Assembly: GCA_942493125.1 (NCBI GenBank)
Contig: OW818667.1
Location: 2,604,001-2,668,000 of the forward strand
Reading direction: 5' to 3'
Source of the DNA: Fusibacter_C sp942493125
Lineage (GTDB): Bacteria; Bacillota; Clostridia; Peptostreptococcales; Acidaminobacteraceae
Length of the DNA: 64,000 nucleotides
The notes under the pieces are model-generated. The model saw only the letters and a program-made list of their open reading frames with translations. It did no database searches and was not told the DNA's origin. Made by a program: the position numbers and the translations under genes. Positions 43,372-51,077 of this stretch are shown piece by piece. Within the stretch, counting starts at the first letter, position 1, and each line of letters opens with the position of its first letter.

Positions 43372-44297
43372 TAGTGACGATTACATTAAACCCGGCGATA
43401 GATAAAACGATAGAACTCAGCGATTATACGATTGGCGAACTCAATAAAGTCGATAAATGGATTCAAGATCCAGGCGGAAAAGGCATCAACGTGTCGAAAG
43501 TTGTTGAATCTTTAGGTGGCAAAAGCATCGCCACGGGTTTTGTTGGCGGCAGTGCAGGGCTTTATATTGAAAATGCACTTAAAGATTTGGGGATTGCAAA
43601 TGATTTCGTCCAAATCGCTGACATGACGCGCACAAATTTAAAAATATTCGATAAGCAAACGAAAGAAACGACTGAAATCAACGAACCTGGACCTTTTGTC
43701 TCAGAAGCTGACATTAAAGCGCTCATCGACAAAGTTGAGGCGTTGATCAAGCCACCATGCGTCGTCGTCATATCAGGAAGTGCACCCAAATCGGTACCGG
43801 ATGATATCTATGAAACGTTGGTTTCCGTTGCTAAAAGCAAAGGGGCAAAAGTCTTTTTAGATGCTTCTGGTCTCGCATTTAAGGCTGGCTTAAAAGGCAA
43901 GCCTGATTTTATCAAACCAAACAAGCACGAGCTGGAAATATATTTTGGAAAAAATATAGAAACAGAAGAAGATTTGAAATCGGCTGGTCACCACTTTGTG
44001 AATTTAGGCGTCGATCATGTGTTTATTTCCTTGGGTAAAAAAGGCGCATTTTATGCAAACAAGGAAAAGTCTTTGAGACTTAGACCGCTTAGAGTGGATG
44101 CACATAGCAGTGTTGGGGCGGGCGATGCCTTTGTTGGCGCATTTGTCTATGCTTATGACCACGAGTATGAAGTGGAAGAGATGCTTAGACTTGCCATAGC
44201 AACCAGTGCAGGTGCAGTGATGACCATTGGCACCAAACCGATGAACGTCGAATGGATCATGAGTCAGATTGATCGCGTCGTCATAGATTATATTTAG
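43368..44297 (+). CDS. fruK: 1-phosphofructokinase-type PfkB kinase
   Basis: ATP-dependent sugar-phosphate kinase of 309 residues. It has ITLNPAIDKTIEL at the start, GGKGINVSKVVESLGG, the FruK-like TRTNLKIFDKQTKETTEINEPGP and the catalytic anion hole region SSVGAGDAFVGAF. In the family the Asp is the base. It resembles fructose-1-phosphate kinases more than LacC tagatose-6-phosphate kinases, judged from the TRTNLKI and EINEPGP segments. The ATG overlaps the stop of the mannitol permease by four bases, so it belongs to the mannitol operon. That is unexpected, because the standard route makes fructose-6-phosphate and has no use for this kinase. Confidence 0.85.
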   Translation: MIVTITLNPAIDKTIELSDYTIGELNKVDKWIQDPGGKGINVSKVVESLGGKSIATGFVGGSAGLYIENALKDLGIANDFVQIADMTRTNLKIFDKQTKETTEINEPGPFVSEADIKALIDKVEALIKPPCVVVISGSAPKSVPDDIYETLVSVAKSKGAKVFLDASGLAFKAGLKGKPDFIKPNKHELEIYFGKNIETEEDLKSAGHHFVNLGVDHVFISLGKKGAFYANKEKSLRLRPLRVDAHSSVGAGDAFVGAFVYAYDHEYEVEEMLRLAIATSAGAVMTIGTKPMNVEWIMSQIDRVVIDYI

Positions 44298-44305
44298 GAG
44301 GCAAT

Positions 44306-45565
44306 ATGAAAACGAGAGCAGTAAGAATGTACGGGATGGATGACCTTAGATTGGAAACGTTTGACCTCCCTGAAATAAAAGAAGATGAAATACTCGTCAA
44401 GGTTGTATCAGACAGTATCTGTATGTCAACTTACAAAGCCGTGAAGCAAGGTAAAAATCACAAACGCGTACCAGAAAATGTCGCACAGCATCCGGTAATA
44501 GTAGGTCACGAGATGGCAGGCGTCATCGTGGAAGTCGGTAAAAAATATGAAGGCCAGTTCAAACCAGGCATGAAATTTTCACTTCAACCGGCGCTTAACT
44601 ATAAAGGCAGCCCTTATGCACCGGGTTATTCCTATGAATTCTTTGGCGGCAATGCCACTTATAATGTGATACCAGCAGAAGTTATGGAGCTTGGATGCTT
44701 GCTCATATATGAAGGTGACAGCTTCTACGGGGCATCTCTAGGCGAACCGATGTCGTGTATCATCGGCGGCTATCATGCCAATTACCACACGGTGCCTTAT
44801 AAATATGAGCATGTGATGGGTACCAAAAAGGGTGGCAATATCGCGATACTGGGTGGTGCAGGCCCTATGGGTCTAGGTGCAGTTGATTATGCACTTGCTA
44901 TTGACAATAAGCCAGCTAAGATCGTCGTTACAGACATCAGCGATGACCGCTTAAATAGAGCGGCAAAGTTCATCACACCTGCTTATGCGGCTTCTAAAGG
45001 CGTAGAACTCTTATATGTAAACACAGCGAACTATGATCATCCAATTGAACACTTAAAAGGATTGACAGATGGACACGGCTATGACGACGTATTCGTCTAT
45101 GCACCAGTTGTGCCGCTCGTTGAGCAAGGCGATCAACTTTTAGCGTACGATGGCTGCATGAATTTCTTTGCGGGTCCTACAGATACAAAGTTTACGGCGC
45201 CAATCAACCTATATAACGTGCACTACAACAACACGCATATCATGGGTTCAACAGGTGGTAATACAGAAGACCTCATCGAAGCACTTGATCTTTCGGCGAA
45301 AAACCTGATCAACCCATCTGTTATGTTGACGCACATCGGTGGTCTCGATTGCACGATCGACGCCGTGATGGATTTACCAAACATCCCAGGTGGCAAAAAG
45401 CTCGTTTACAACCATATCGACATGCCGCTTACGGCGATTGATGATTTTGCTAAACTTGGCGAAACTGATCCGCTCTTTAAAGCGCTTGCTGAGCTCGTTG
45501 AAAAACACAGTGGTCTTTGGAACGCAGAAGCGGAAGCTTACTTGTTAAACTACTTTAACGCGTAG
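44306..45565 (+). CDS. Zn-dependent alditol-phosphate dehydrogenase (sorbose-1-P reductase-like)
   Basis: Medium-chain dehydrogenase of 419 residues. The catalytic zinc ligands fit Cys in DSICMSTYK and His-Glu in VGHEMAGVI. The nucleotide site is AILGGAGPMGLGAV, and the Asp in VVTDISDDRL suggests NAD. Length and sequence resemble L-sorbose-1-phosphate reductases (SorE), which interconvert a 1-phospho-2-ketose and an alditol phosphate. It stands where mtlD is expected, but it is unrelated to MtlD. I infer that it oxidises mannitol-1-phosphate next to the phosphate, giving fructose-1-phosphate for the kinase upstream. TTTAGGAGG precedes ATG 44306. Confidence 0.8.
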   Translation: MKTRAVRMYGMDDLRLETFDLPEIKEDEILVKVVSDSICMSTYKAVKQGKNHKRVPENVAQHPVIVGHEMAGVIVEVGKKYEGQFKPGMKFSLQPALNYKGSPYAPGYSYEFFGGNATYNVIPAEVMELGCLLIYEGDSFYGASLGEPMSCIIGGYHANYHTVPYKYEHVMGTKKGGNIAILGGAGPMGLGAVDYALAIDNKPAKIVVTDISDDRLNRAAKFITPAYAASKGVELLYVNTANYDHPIEHLKGLTDGHGYDDVFVYAPVVPLVEQGDQLLAYDGCMNFFAGPTDTKFTAPINLYNVHYNNTHIMGSTGGNTEDLIEALDLSAKNLINPSVMLTHIGGLDCTIDAVMDLPNIPGGKKLVYNHIDMPLTAIDDFAKLGETDPLFKALAELVEKHSGLWNAEAEAYLLNYFNA

Positions 45566-45594
45566 GACATATATAATTATAGATGAGGTGCTAG

Positions 45595-45858
45595 ATGAAA
45601 ATTTATGAATTTGAATTAAAAAATGAGCATGGCTTACATGCTAGACCAGCTGGGTTATTTGTGCAAGTCAGCGGCAAATATCAAAGTGCGATAAGTCTTC
45701 ATAAAGGTGAATTAAAAGTTAACGGCAAGAGCTTGCTCGGTCTTATGAAAATGGCTGCGTCAAAGGGCGACCGTATAAAACTCGAAATTGATGGTGCCGA
45801 TGAAGAAGAGGCATTGACGTCTTTAGTTCAATTGATTGATAACAATTTTGATGAGTAA
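45595..45858 (+). CDS. ptsH: Phosphocarrier protein HPr
   Basis: General PTS phosphocarrier of 87 residues. His15 in HGLHARPAG takes phosphate from enzyme I and passes it to the mannitol enzymes and to the MtlR domains. Ser46 in VNGKSLLGLMKMA is the HPr kinase site for catabolite repression. No ptsI gene follows, so this may be a locus-specific HPr or the main one. It lies 29 bases after the dehydrogenase and is followed by a strong terminator. Confidence 0.94.
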   Translation: MKIYEFELKNEHGLHARPAGLFVQVSGKYQSAISLHKGELKVNGKSLLGLMKMAASKGDRIKLEIDGADEEEALTSLVQLIDNNFDE

Positions 45859-45868
45859 GGAAATTATA

Positions 45869-45924
45869 AAAAAATCGCGCCACGTATCAAATGAAGGTTT
45901 GAGACGTACGGCGCGATTTTTTTT
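45869..45924 (+). terminator. Terminator of the mannitol operon
   Basis: AAAAATCGCGCC with flanking pairs, and GGCGCGATTTTTTTT (45910-45924), close a long stem that includes ACGT and TCAAA/TTTGA pairs. Confidence 0.9.
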
Positions 45925-45994
45925 GTCATTGACATCAACCTTAATGCGAGTTTAATTCCCACAAAAAGGGTATATTACCTTTGAGGTGATTCCA

Positions 45995-46303
45995 TTGAGT
46001 ATGAGCTTTCCACTGGAATTTAAAACCGGATTTTTCAAAATTGAAACATGCCTACTTAAAATTGATAGCAAATCTTCGCAACTGATTTTTGAATTCCACC
46101 AAAGCAAAGTCGCATATTTTGTCGAATACGAGAATATCAAGAAAGTTTACTATAACCCTAAAATGCGACACGAACTGGCGTTTCAAACACTACATGATGA
46201 TTATATCGGTTACATGCACAAAGAAGAAGTGCAACGTGGCATTGTCGATTTCTTAAAAGTCGAGTTTGGCGAAAAATTCAAGGAAATCAATGTGCCGGTA
46301 TAA
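45995..46303 (+). CDS. Small hypothetical protein
   Basis: A protein of about 102 residues with beta-rich segments (FKTGFFKIETCLLKIDSKSSQ) and a Tyr-rich middle (VEYENIKKVYYNPKM). No known domain is recognised. TTG 45995 lies six bases after GAGGTG; ATG 46001 and GTG 45986 are alternatives. TTGACA at 45929 may start its promoter, but the -10 is unclear. It is convergent with ung, and I see no terminator in the 24 bases between them. Confidence 0.55.
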   Translation: MSMSFPLEFKTGFFKIETCLLKIDSKSSQLIFEFHQSKVAYFVEYENIKKVYYNPKMRHELAFQTLHDDYIGYMHKEEVQRGIVDFLKVEFGEKFKEINVPV

Positions 46304-46327
46304 ACTACTTTCTCTAATTAATCGCAG

Positions 46328-47020
46328 CTAAAAATCCGAGAGCGTCCAATCAATGGGCGCTTTTCCATTTGCCAATAAAAAGTCATTTGTTTTGGAAAAG
46401 GGCTTGCTGCCGTAAAATCCTCTGTAAACCGAAAGTGGGCTAGGATGCGGCGCCATGAGAATCAGATGCTTTGTGTTCGTAATGAGCTTAGCTTTATCTT
46501 GAGCCGGTTTGCCCCAAAGCCAGAATACGACAGGATCTTGTCTATCATTGATGCTTCGAATGACTTGATCGGTAAATGTTTCCCAACCTTTGCTGCGATG
46601 TGAATGTGCCTCGCCAGCGCGGACAGTGAGGACGGTGTTTAGCAACAGGACACCTTGCTCTGCCCAGTGTTTGAGGTAGCCGTGCTTTGGTATTTGGACA
46701 CCCATGTCGTCATGAAGTTCTTTGTAGATGTTGACGAGCGAAGGTGGCGCAGGTATACCAGGTTTGACACTGAATGAGAGACCATGCGCTTGCCCGGGTC
46801 CGTGATATGGGTCTTGGCCAATCAATACGACTTTTAAACATGAGAAAGGCGTATATTTGAAGGTGTTGAATATATCATTTTTTTCTGGATAGATGATCTG
46901 AGACATATACTCAATTTCTAAAAAATCATTTAAGGATTTAAAATAGTCCTTTTCAAATTCTGAGCCTATGACCTGTTTCCAGTCGTTATCTAGTTGTGCG
47001 ATGCTTAGAAGTTCTACCAT
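46328..47020 (-). CDS. ung: Uracil-DNA glycosylase
   Basis: Family 1 uracil-DNA glycosylase that removes uracil from DNA, 230 residues. The catalytic water-activating motif is GQDPYHGPGQAHGLSFSV, with the Asp essential. The DNA-intercalation loop is APHPSPLSVYRGF with its catalytic His. FWLWGKPAQ is also typical. Monocistronic on the minus strand, with GGGG upstream of the start at 47020. Confidence 0.95.
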   Translation of the reverse strand: MVELLSIAQLDNDWKQVIGSEFEKDYFKSLNDFLEIEYMSQIIYPEKNDIFNTFKYTPFSCLKVVLIGQDPYHGPGQAHGLSFSVKPGIPAPPSLVNIYKELHDDMGVQIPKHGYLKHWAEQGVLLLNTVLTVRAGEAHSHRSKGWETFTDQVIRSINDRQDPVVFWLWGKPAQDKAKLITNTKHLILMAPHPSPLSVYRGFYGSKPFSKTNDFLLANGKAPIDWTLSDF

Positions 47021-47053
47021 ATGATTCCCCCATTTAAAAAAGTCGTGCGATTC

Positions 47054-47062
47054 ATTATAACA
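47054..47062 (-). promoter_or_regulatory. Extended -10 promoter of ung
   Basis: On the minus strand TGT precedes TATAAT (plus coordinates 47054-47062), about 35 bases before the start codon. Confidence 0.5.
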
Positions 47063-47144
47063 TAAACGCTTTTAAAATTATGGCGCATTTTTTACAGATT
47101 TCCATTAGAATAATAAGTAGAAGAGAGTTATAGGAGGTGTCACA

Positions 47145-47741
47145 ATGTGCGGTAGATTTTACCTCGATGCAGATGCGGAATTTCTGCTCAACTATTTTAG
47201 AATCCAATATGAACCAAAAGTGATTATAGAGCATCCACTCATTTTCCCTACGCAAAGTAGCCCTGTGGTCATAGAGAGTAAGGGCGACAGGCGATTGGGC
47301 CTTATGAAATGGGGATTCAAGTTGCCAAACAGTGCCAGACCGATTATAAACAGTCGCTCTGAGACCATTCACGAGAAAAAAATGTTCAAAGAGGCTTTTG
47401 AAAAAAGGCGTTGCATCGTGCCTGCCAGTGGCTTCTTTGAATGGTCGGATTACACGGATCAGAAACCTAAGCCACAGTTTAAAGTGTCAATCCCAGACCA
47501 ACCCATCATGTGCATAGCAGGCATCTATACGAAAAGTATCGACGCATCCGGTCAAATGGAATGGGTCTTTTCCATTGTCACACGCGATGCAAATGAAGAC
47601 ATGAAAGCGATTCACCCAAGGATGCCTTTGATGCTTGGAACAGATGAAATCTCCAGTTGGCTGAGTCAAGATACGCAGCTGCCAAAGCTTGAAGCGCTTC
47701 TCAGATCAGATATCGGCAGACTTAATATCATACAGACTTGA
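47145..47741 (+). CDS. SRAP (YedK/HMCES-type) abasic-site protein
   Basis: A 198-residue SOS-response-associated peptidase. Cys2 of MCGRFY is the residue that links covalently to abasic sites in single-stranded DNA. Other conserved parts are MKWGFKLP, INSRSETI with the Asn/Arg, FKEAFEKRRCIVPASGFFEW with catalytic Glu, and IHPRMPLML with the active-site His. It is divergent from ung, and the two share a 124-base intergenic region. Both deal with base loss: glycosylases make abasic sites that SRAP proteins protect. That pairing is suggestive. AGGAGG precedes ATG 47145. Confidence 0.93.
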   Translation: MCGRFYLDADAEFLLNYFRIQYEPKVIIEHPLIFPTQSSPVVIESKGDRRLGLMKWGFKLPNSARPIINSRSETIHEKKMFKEAFEKRRCIVPASGFFEWSDYTDQKPKPQFKVSIPDQPIMCIAGIYTKSIDASGQMEWVFSIVTRDANEDMKAIHPRMPLMLGTDEISSWLSQDTQLPKLEALLRSDIGRLNIIQT

Positions 47742-47789
47742 CGCACTCTCTTGACGCACTCACATAATATATTATCATAACGCATTTTC

Positions 47790-47818
47790 TTGACAGCCAA
47801 ATTAAGGTGTGCTAAAAT
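47790..47818 (+). promoter_or_regulatory. Sigma-A promoter of the aspS T-box leader
   Basis: TTGACA (47790-47795), 17 bases and TAAAAT (47813-47818) put the transcript start near 47825, at the beginning of the T-box. Confidence 0.85.
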
Positions 47819-47825
47819 ACCAACA

Positions 47826-48148
47826 ATAACCGATGAACGAAAAAGTACAAAATGTAGAAATCAAGCGAGCGGGGGACTGGTGTAAGCCCTGTATGGAAGC
47901 ATTTTTGGAAAGACATTCGCGAGGTATGTGCTTGAAAGCAAGTAGAGTACATCGGCTTCCACCGTTATCAGGAACTGAGAGGACTGTTTAAGTCAACGAG
48001 GATGGCACCGCGGATTAACCTTCGCTCCTATTTTGGAGTGAGGGTTTTGTTATTTTTCGGGCATCATACTGACGATTTACAGTTGAATTAGGGTGGCACC
48101 GCGTGATAACCACGCCCCTTTGAACTTAATGTTCGAGGGGCTTTTTTT
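47826..48148 (+). ncRNA. T-box riboswitch, GAC (Asp) specifier, two antiterminator modules
   Basis: A tRNA-sensing leader. The Stem I base has the kink-turn-like CCGATGAACGAA with AAGTAC, paired with TTCGCGAGG at 47916-47924. The specifier loop carries GAC at 47912-47914 followed by a purine, so it should read tRNA-Asp. Two T-box cores, TGGCACCGCG, occur at 48003-48012 and 48094-48103; both TGGC bulges suit a tRNA with discriminator G. Each is followed by its own terminator: CCTTCGCTCC/GGAGTGAGGG (48019-48044 plus T's) and GCCCCTTTGAAC/GTTCGAGGGGC (48114-48141 plus seven T's). Only one Stem I fits in the available space. Specifier placement is my hand alignment. Confidence 0.88.
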
Positions 48149-48180
48149 GCGCCTCGATATCATCGAAAGGAGCAGAATTA

Positions 48181-49556
48181 TGAATCAACAAACTATCAAG
48201 AAACAAGCAGCTGAGCATCAAAAACGTGAGCATCAAACATCCGAGCATCAAGTTGCTGAGCAACAAATGCGTCGCATCATGATCTCAGAAGTCAGCCATT
48301 TGCAAAGTAAGCAAGTAAAGCTATGTGGCTGGGTACATCGGATTCGAAAGTTAAAGCATGTCACCTTTGTGATATTGAGAGACCGAACGGGACTCATACA
48401 GTGTGTCCTTGAACAAGAAATTGAAACGGGGTTGGCTCTAAATCCAGAAACGGTTGTCTGCCTTACTGGCTCAGTCGTTGAAGGCAAAAACGCATATGGC
48501 CCTTATGAGATTCACGTCAACCATTTAGAGGTTCTCAATACCTCAGAAGCACTATTGCCGATACAAGTCAACCTCGATACAGTGGATGTTCAACTTGACA
48601 CGCTGCTCGAGCATCGCGTATTGGGACTTAGACATCCAAAAGAGAAGGCGATTTTTATGATTCAGTCGCGTATCGCTCAGTATTTCGCGGCATTTTTAAC
48701 CGGTGAAGGCTTTATGGAAATCCATACGCCAAAGCTCGTCAAAGAAGGCGCAGAAGGTGGTGCCAACGTATTCAAACTCGACTATTTTGGAGAAACGGCT
48801 TACCTTGCACAGAGCCCGCAATTCTATAAACAGATGACAGTAATCGCAGGCTTTGAACGCGTCTTTGAAATTGGATCAGTCTTTAGAGCGGAAACCCACA
48901 GCACCAGCAGGCATCTCAATGAATATGTCAGCTTGGACTTTGAAATGGCCTTCATCAAAGATGAATACGAACTTATGACAATGGAAACGGAGCTATTAAG
49001 CTATATCATGCATGCACTTGAAACCTTTGAAAAAGCTGAGCTTGAACGTCTCGGCGTCACATTGCCGACAGTGTCGACAAGCATCCCGCGCATGAAATTG
49101 TCTGAAGCCATCGAGATCTTAAAAACCGTTTATGGCAAAACAGAGCTGGATGGCGATCTTGACCCTGAAGGCGAGAAGTTAATCAGTGAGCACATATTGA
49201 AGAAAACAGGTTCGGAATTTCTATTTTTAACACATTACCCACAAAGAAAACGGCCGATGTATACGATGCCATGTGGCACGGATGAGACCCATAGTTTCGA
49301 TCTCCTCTTTAGAGGCCTTGAAATAACAACAGGTGGATGCCGTATTCACCGTTATGAGGCGCTCATTGAAAACATGAAGAAAAAAGGCTTAAATCCTGAT
49401 GCCTATTCAAGTTATCTTGAGGCATTTAAATATGGCGCACCGCCACATGGCGGCTTAGCTATCGGTCTTGAGCGCTTAACGGCGCAGTTGCTCGGATTTT
49501 CCAATGTAAGGCGCACATCACTATTCCCGAGAGATGGTCAAAGACTCGTTCCATGA
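48181..49556 (+). CDS. aspS: Archaeal-type (likely non-discriminating) aspartyl-tRNA synthetase
   Basis: Class II synthetase of 458 residues. The OB-fold (about 45-130, VKLCGWVHRIRKLKHVTFVILRD) is followed by the catalytic core: motif 2 FRAETHSTSRHLNEY and motif 3 GGLAIGLERLTAQLL. The short AspRS type without the bacterial GAD insert is the one that in many bacteria also charges tRNA-Asn for later amidation. That assignment needs GatCAB elsewhere. About 30 extra N-terminal residues carry EHQ repeats (AEHQKREHQTSEHQ). ATG 48181 follows AAAGGAG by seven bases, whereas internal ATGs lack a site, so the extension should be made. Confidence 0.9.
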
Positions 49557-49583
49557 TTCTATTAAATGGAAACAGACATAAAT

Positions 49584-49621
49584 AAAGCGGGCAACCCTTG
49601 TGGATAGGGTTGCCCGCTTTT
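49584..49621. terminator. Bidirectional terminator, aspS / LysM gene
   Basis: AAAGCGGGCAACCCT (49584-49598) pairs perfectly with AGGGTTGCCCGCTTT (49606-49620) between two convergent genes. Confidence 0.92.
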
Positions 49622-49642
49622 GATATGGATAACGGTAATTCG

Positions 49643-50695
49643 TTATTTGACTGGGATTGTTACTTCAACTCTGTTTTTGTACGCTTCAGCAACTGCGCCT
49701 AAGAAATCGCCATGTGCGTCGCGAATTGACATCGTAGCGCCAGTGACAACATCTGCAAGCGCTGCTTTTTCAGCTGCAGTCAATTTTGCATATTTTGCCA
49801 TGTCAGCTTCATTTGTAGTATCCGCTTTAATAGGGCGACCAGCAGCTGTTGTGTTCTTAGCGAACCAGAGTTCTAATTCAGCAACTGTTTTGCCTACGAA
49901 GAATTCTTGGAAGAAGTCCATTTGCTTATACCATTCGTTTTCTGGATTCATATGGTAAGTATCACCACGCTCACGTTTTGTTTGCCATCCTGCAACTTCA
50001 GCTACAGCGGTTTCATTCGTTTGAACTGAAAATCCAGTCACGACGCCTGTATCATGCTCTGCGATTGGATAGCCTTCTTTACCTGGCCAACCTGAGAAGT
50101 GTGGCATAGATGCGCCATCGTAGTTAGGTGTAGATACTTCTACGCCATCGACATAGACGCTGATGATTCTGCCGGCAGCATCAAAAGTAGCTTGCGCCAT
50201 GGCAATATTAAAGCTGTATACTTGGTTACCAGAAGCATCTTTGCCTGGACCTACTCTAAATGCAAAAGTTTGACCAAGTCCTTGATATACTTTTGTAGAA
50301 GTAGGCGCGACAGGTGTTGCTGGTGTAGTAGGTGTAGTTGGCGCCATTGGTGTACCTGCTTTGATGATAATCACTTGACCAACTTCGATCAAATCGGCAT
50401 TTTTAATTTGTGGATTGAGTGCCAGCAATTGATTGAGTGTCATTTTGTGCGTCATTGCGATTTGCCACATCACATCGCCTTTTACGACGACATGTGTCTC
50501 CATGTCGGTAGTGACTGGAGCCATCGGCGCTGCTGGTGCAGGAGCCGCTGGTGTTGATGTTGGTGCAGGTGCTGGTGTAGCAGGTGTTTCTTCAACCCAT
50601 GTCGTTGCCGAAGATGTCGCATCAACAGAAGCAAATGCCGCTGAGGACGTCATGATCATAAGTATGACCATCATTAATGAGAATAGCTTTTTCAT
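49643..50695 (-). CDS. Secreted LysM protein with FMN-binding (flavinylation) motif
   Basis: Exported, wall-bound 350-residue protein. Signal peptide MKKLFSLMMVILMIMTSSAAFA is followed by a Pro/Ala/Thr linker. One LysM repeat lies at about 68-115 (VVKGDVMWQIAMTHKMTLNQLLALN). A second Pro/Thr linker and a C-terminal domain of about 210 residues follow. That domain holds D315-V-V-T-G-A-T321-M-S, which fits the D-x2-(S/T)-GAT-x-(S/T) sequence modified with FMN by ApbE. The neighbourhood contains no apbE. It could be an extracellular flavin electron carrier; the FMN_bind assignment is from the motif. The start at 50695 follows AGGGAGGGG; an upstream reading to 50728 is unneeded. Confidence 0.72.
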   Translation of the reverse strand: MKKLFSLMMVILMIMTSSAAFASVDATSSATTWVEETPATPAPAPTSTPAAPAPAAPMAPVTTDMETHVVVKGDVMWQIAMTHKMTLNQLLALNPQIKNADLIEVGQVIIIKAGTPMAPTTPTTPATPVAPTSTKVYQGLGQTFAFRVGPGKDASGNQVYSFNIAMAQATFDAAGRIISVYVDGVEVSTPNYDGASMPHFSGWPGKEGYPIAEHDTGVVTGFSVQTNETAVAEVAGWQTKRERGDTYHMNPENEWYKQMDFFQEFFVGKTVAELELWFAKNTTAAGRPIKADTTNEADMAKYAKLTAAEKAALADVVTGATMSIRDAHGDFLGAVAEAYKNRVEVTIPVK

Positions 50696-51077
50696 AAAAC
50701 CCCTCCCTTTATTAAGCCGACGTTTCACTGACTGGTTGTAAGATTCTGCACATATATATACATCGGACTTCGTATTAATATTAACATAAAAGACGCAGAA
50801 TATTCAATGCATTTATAAAAATAAACTTACAAATTATAAATATTAGAGTGCCTAAATAAAAAGCATTATCATTTTGATACCGCAGTTAAGTTGAACTGAT
50901 TACAAGTATTGCTGTCTCTTGAATTATATGATTATCAAAGTCCCATCAATATTATGCAAAAAAAACGATGTGAATAAAACCACATCGTTTAATGTTAAAA
51001 TATTATCATTGTTTAGAGATGGAAACAAGTGGCAACGTCGTTCTGACGAGTAAATATTCACGCGAGAACATGACTAT
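50696..51077. other. Intergenic region without a gene
   Basis: AT-rich stretch between two minus-strand units. It holds the 5' region of the LysM gene (no clear promoter seen) and the terminator at 50955-50990. I find no reading frame with a ribosome site. Confidence 0.6.
50955..50990 (-). terminator. Terminator of the B12/ABC operon
   Basis: AAACGATGTG (50963-50972) pairs with CACATCGTTT (50981-50990). On the minus strand a run of eight T's follows. It lies about 90 bases after the ATPase stop codon. Confidence 0.85.

Noticed and set aside
47737..47761. Tandem CTTGACGCACTC repeat after the SRAP gene
   Set aside because: Two 12-base copies only, at the end of the gene. One contains a possible -35, but the T-box promoter at 47790 is much better.
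50099..50741. Plus-strand frames across the LysM gene
   Set aside because: Cys/Trp-rich translations opposite a clear signal-peptide/LysM gene; shadows of codon bias.
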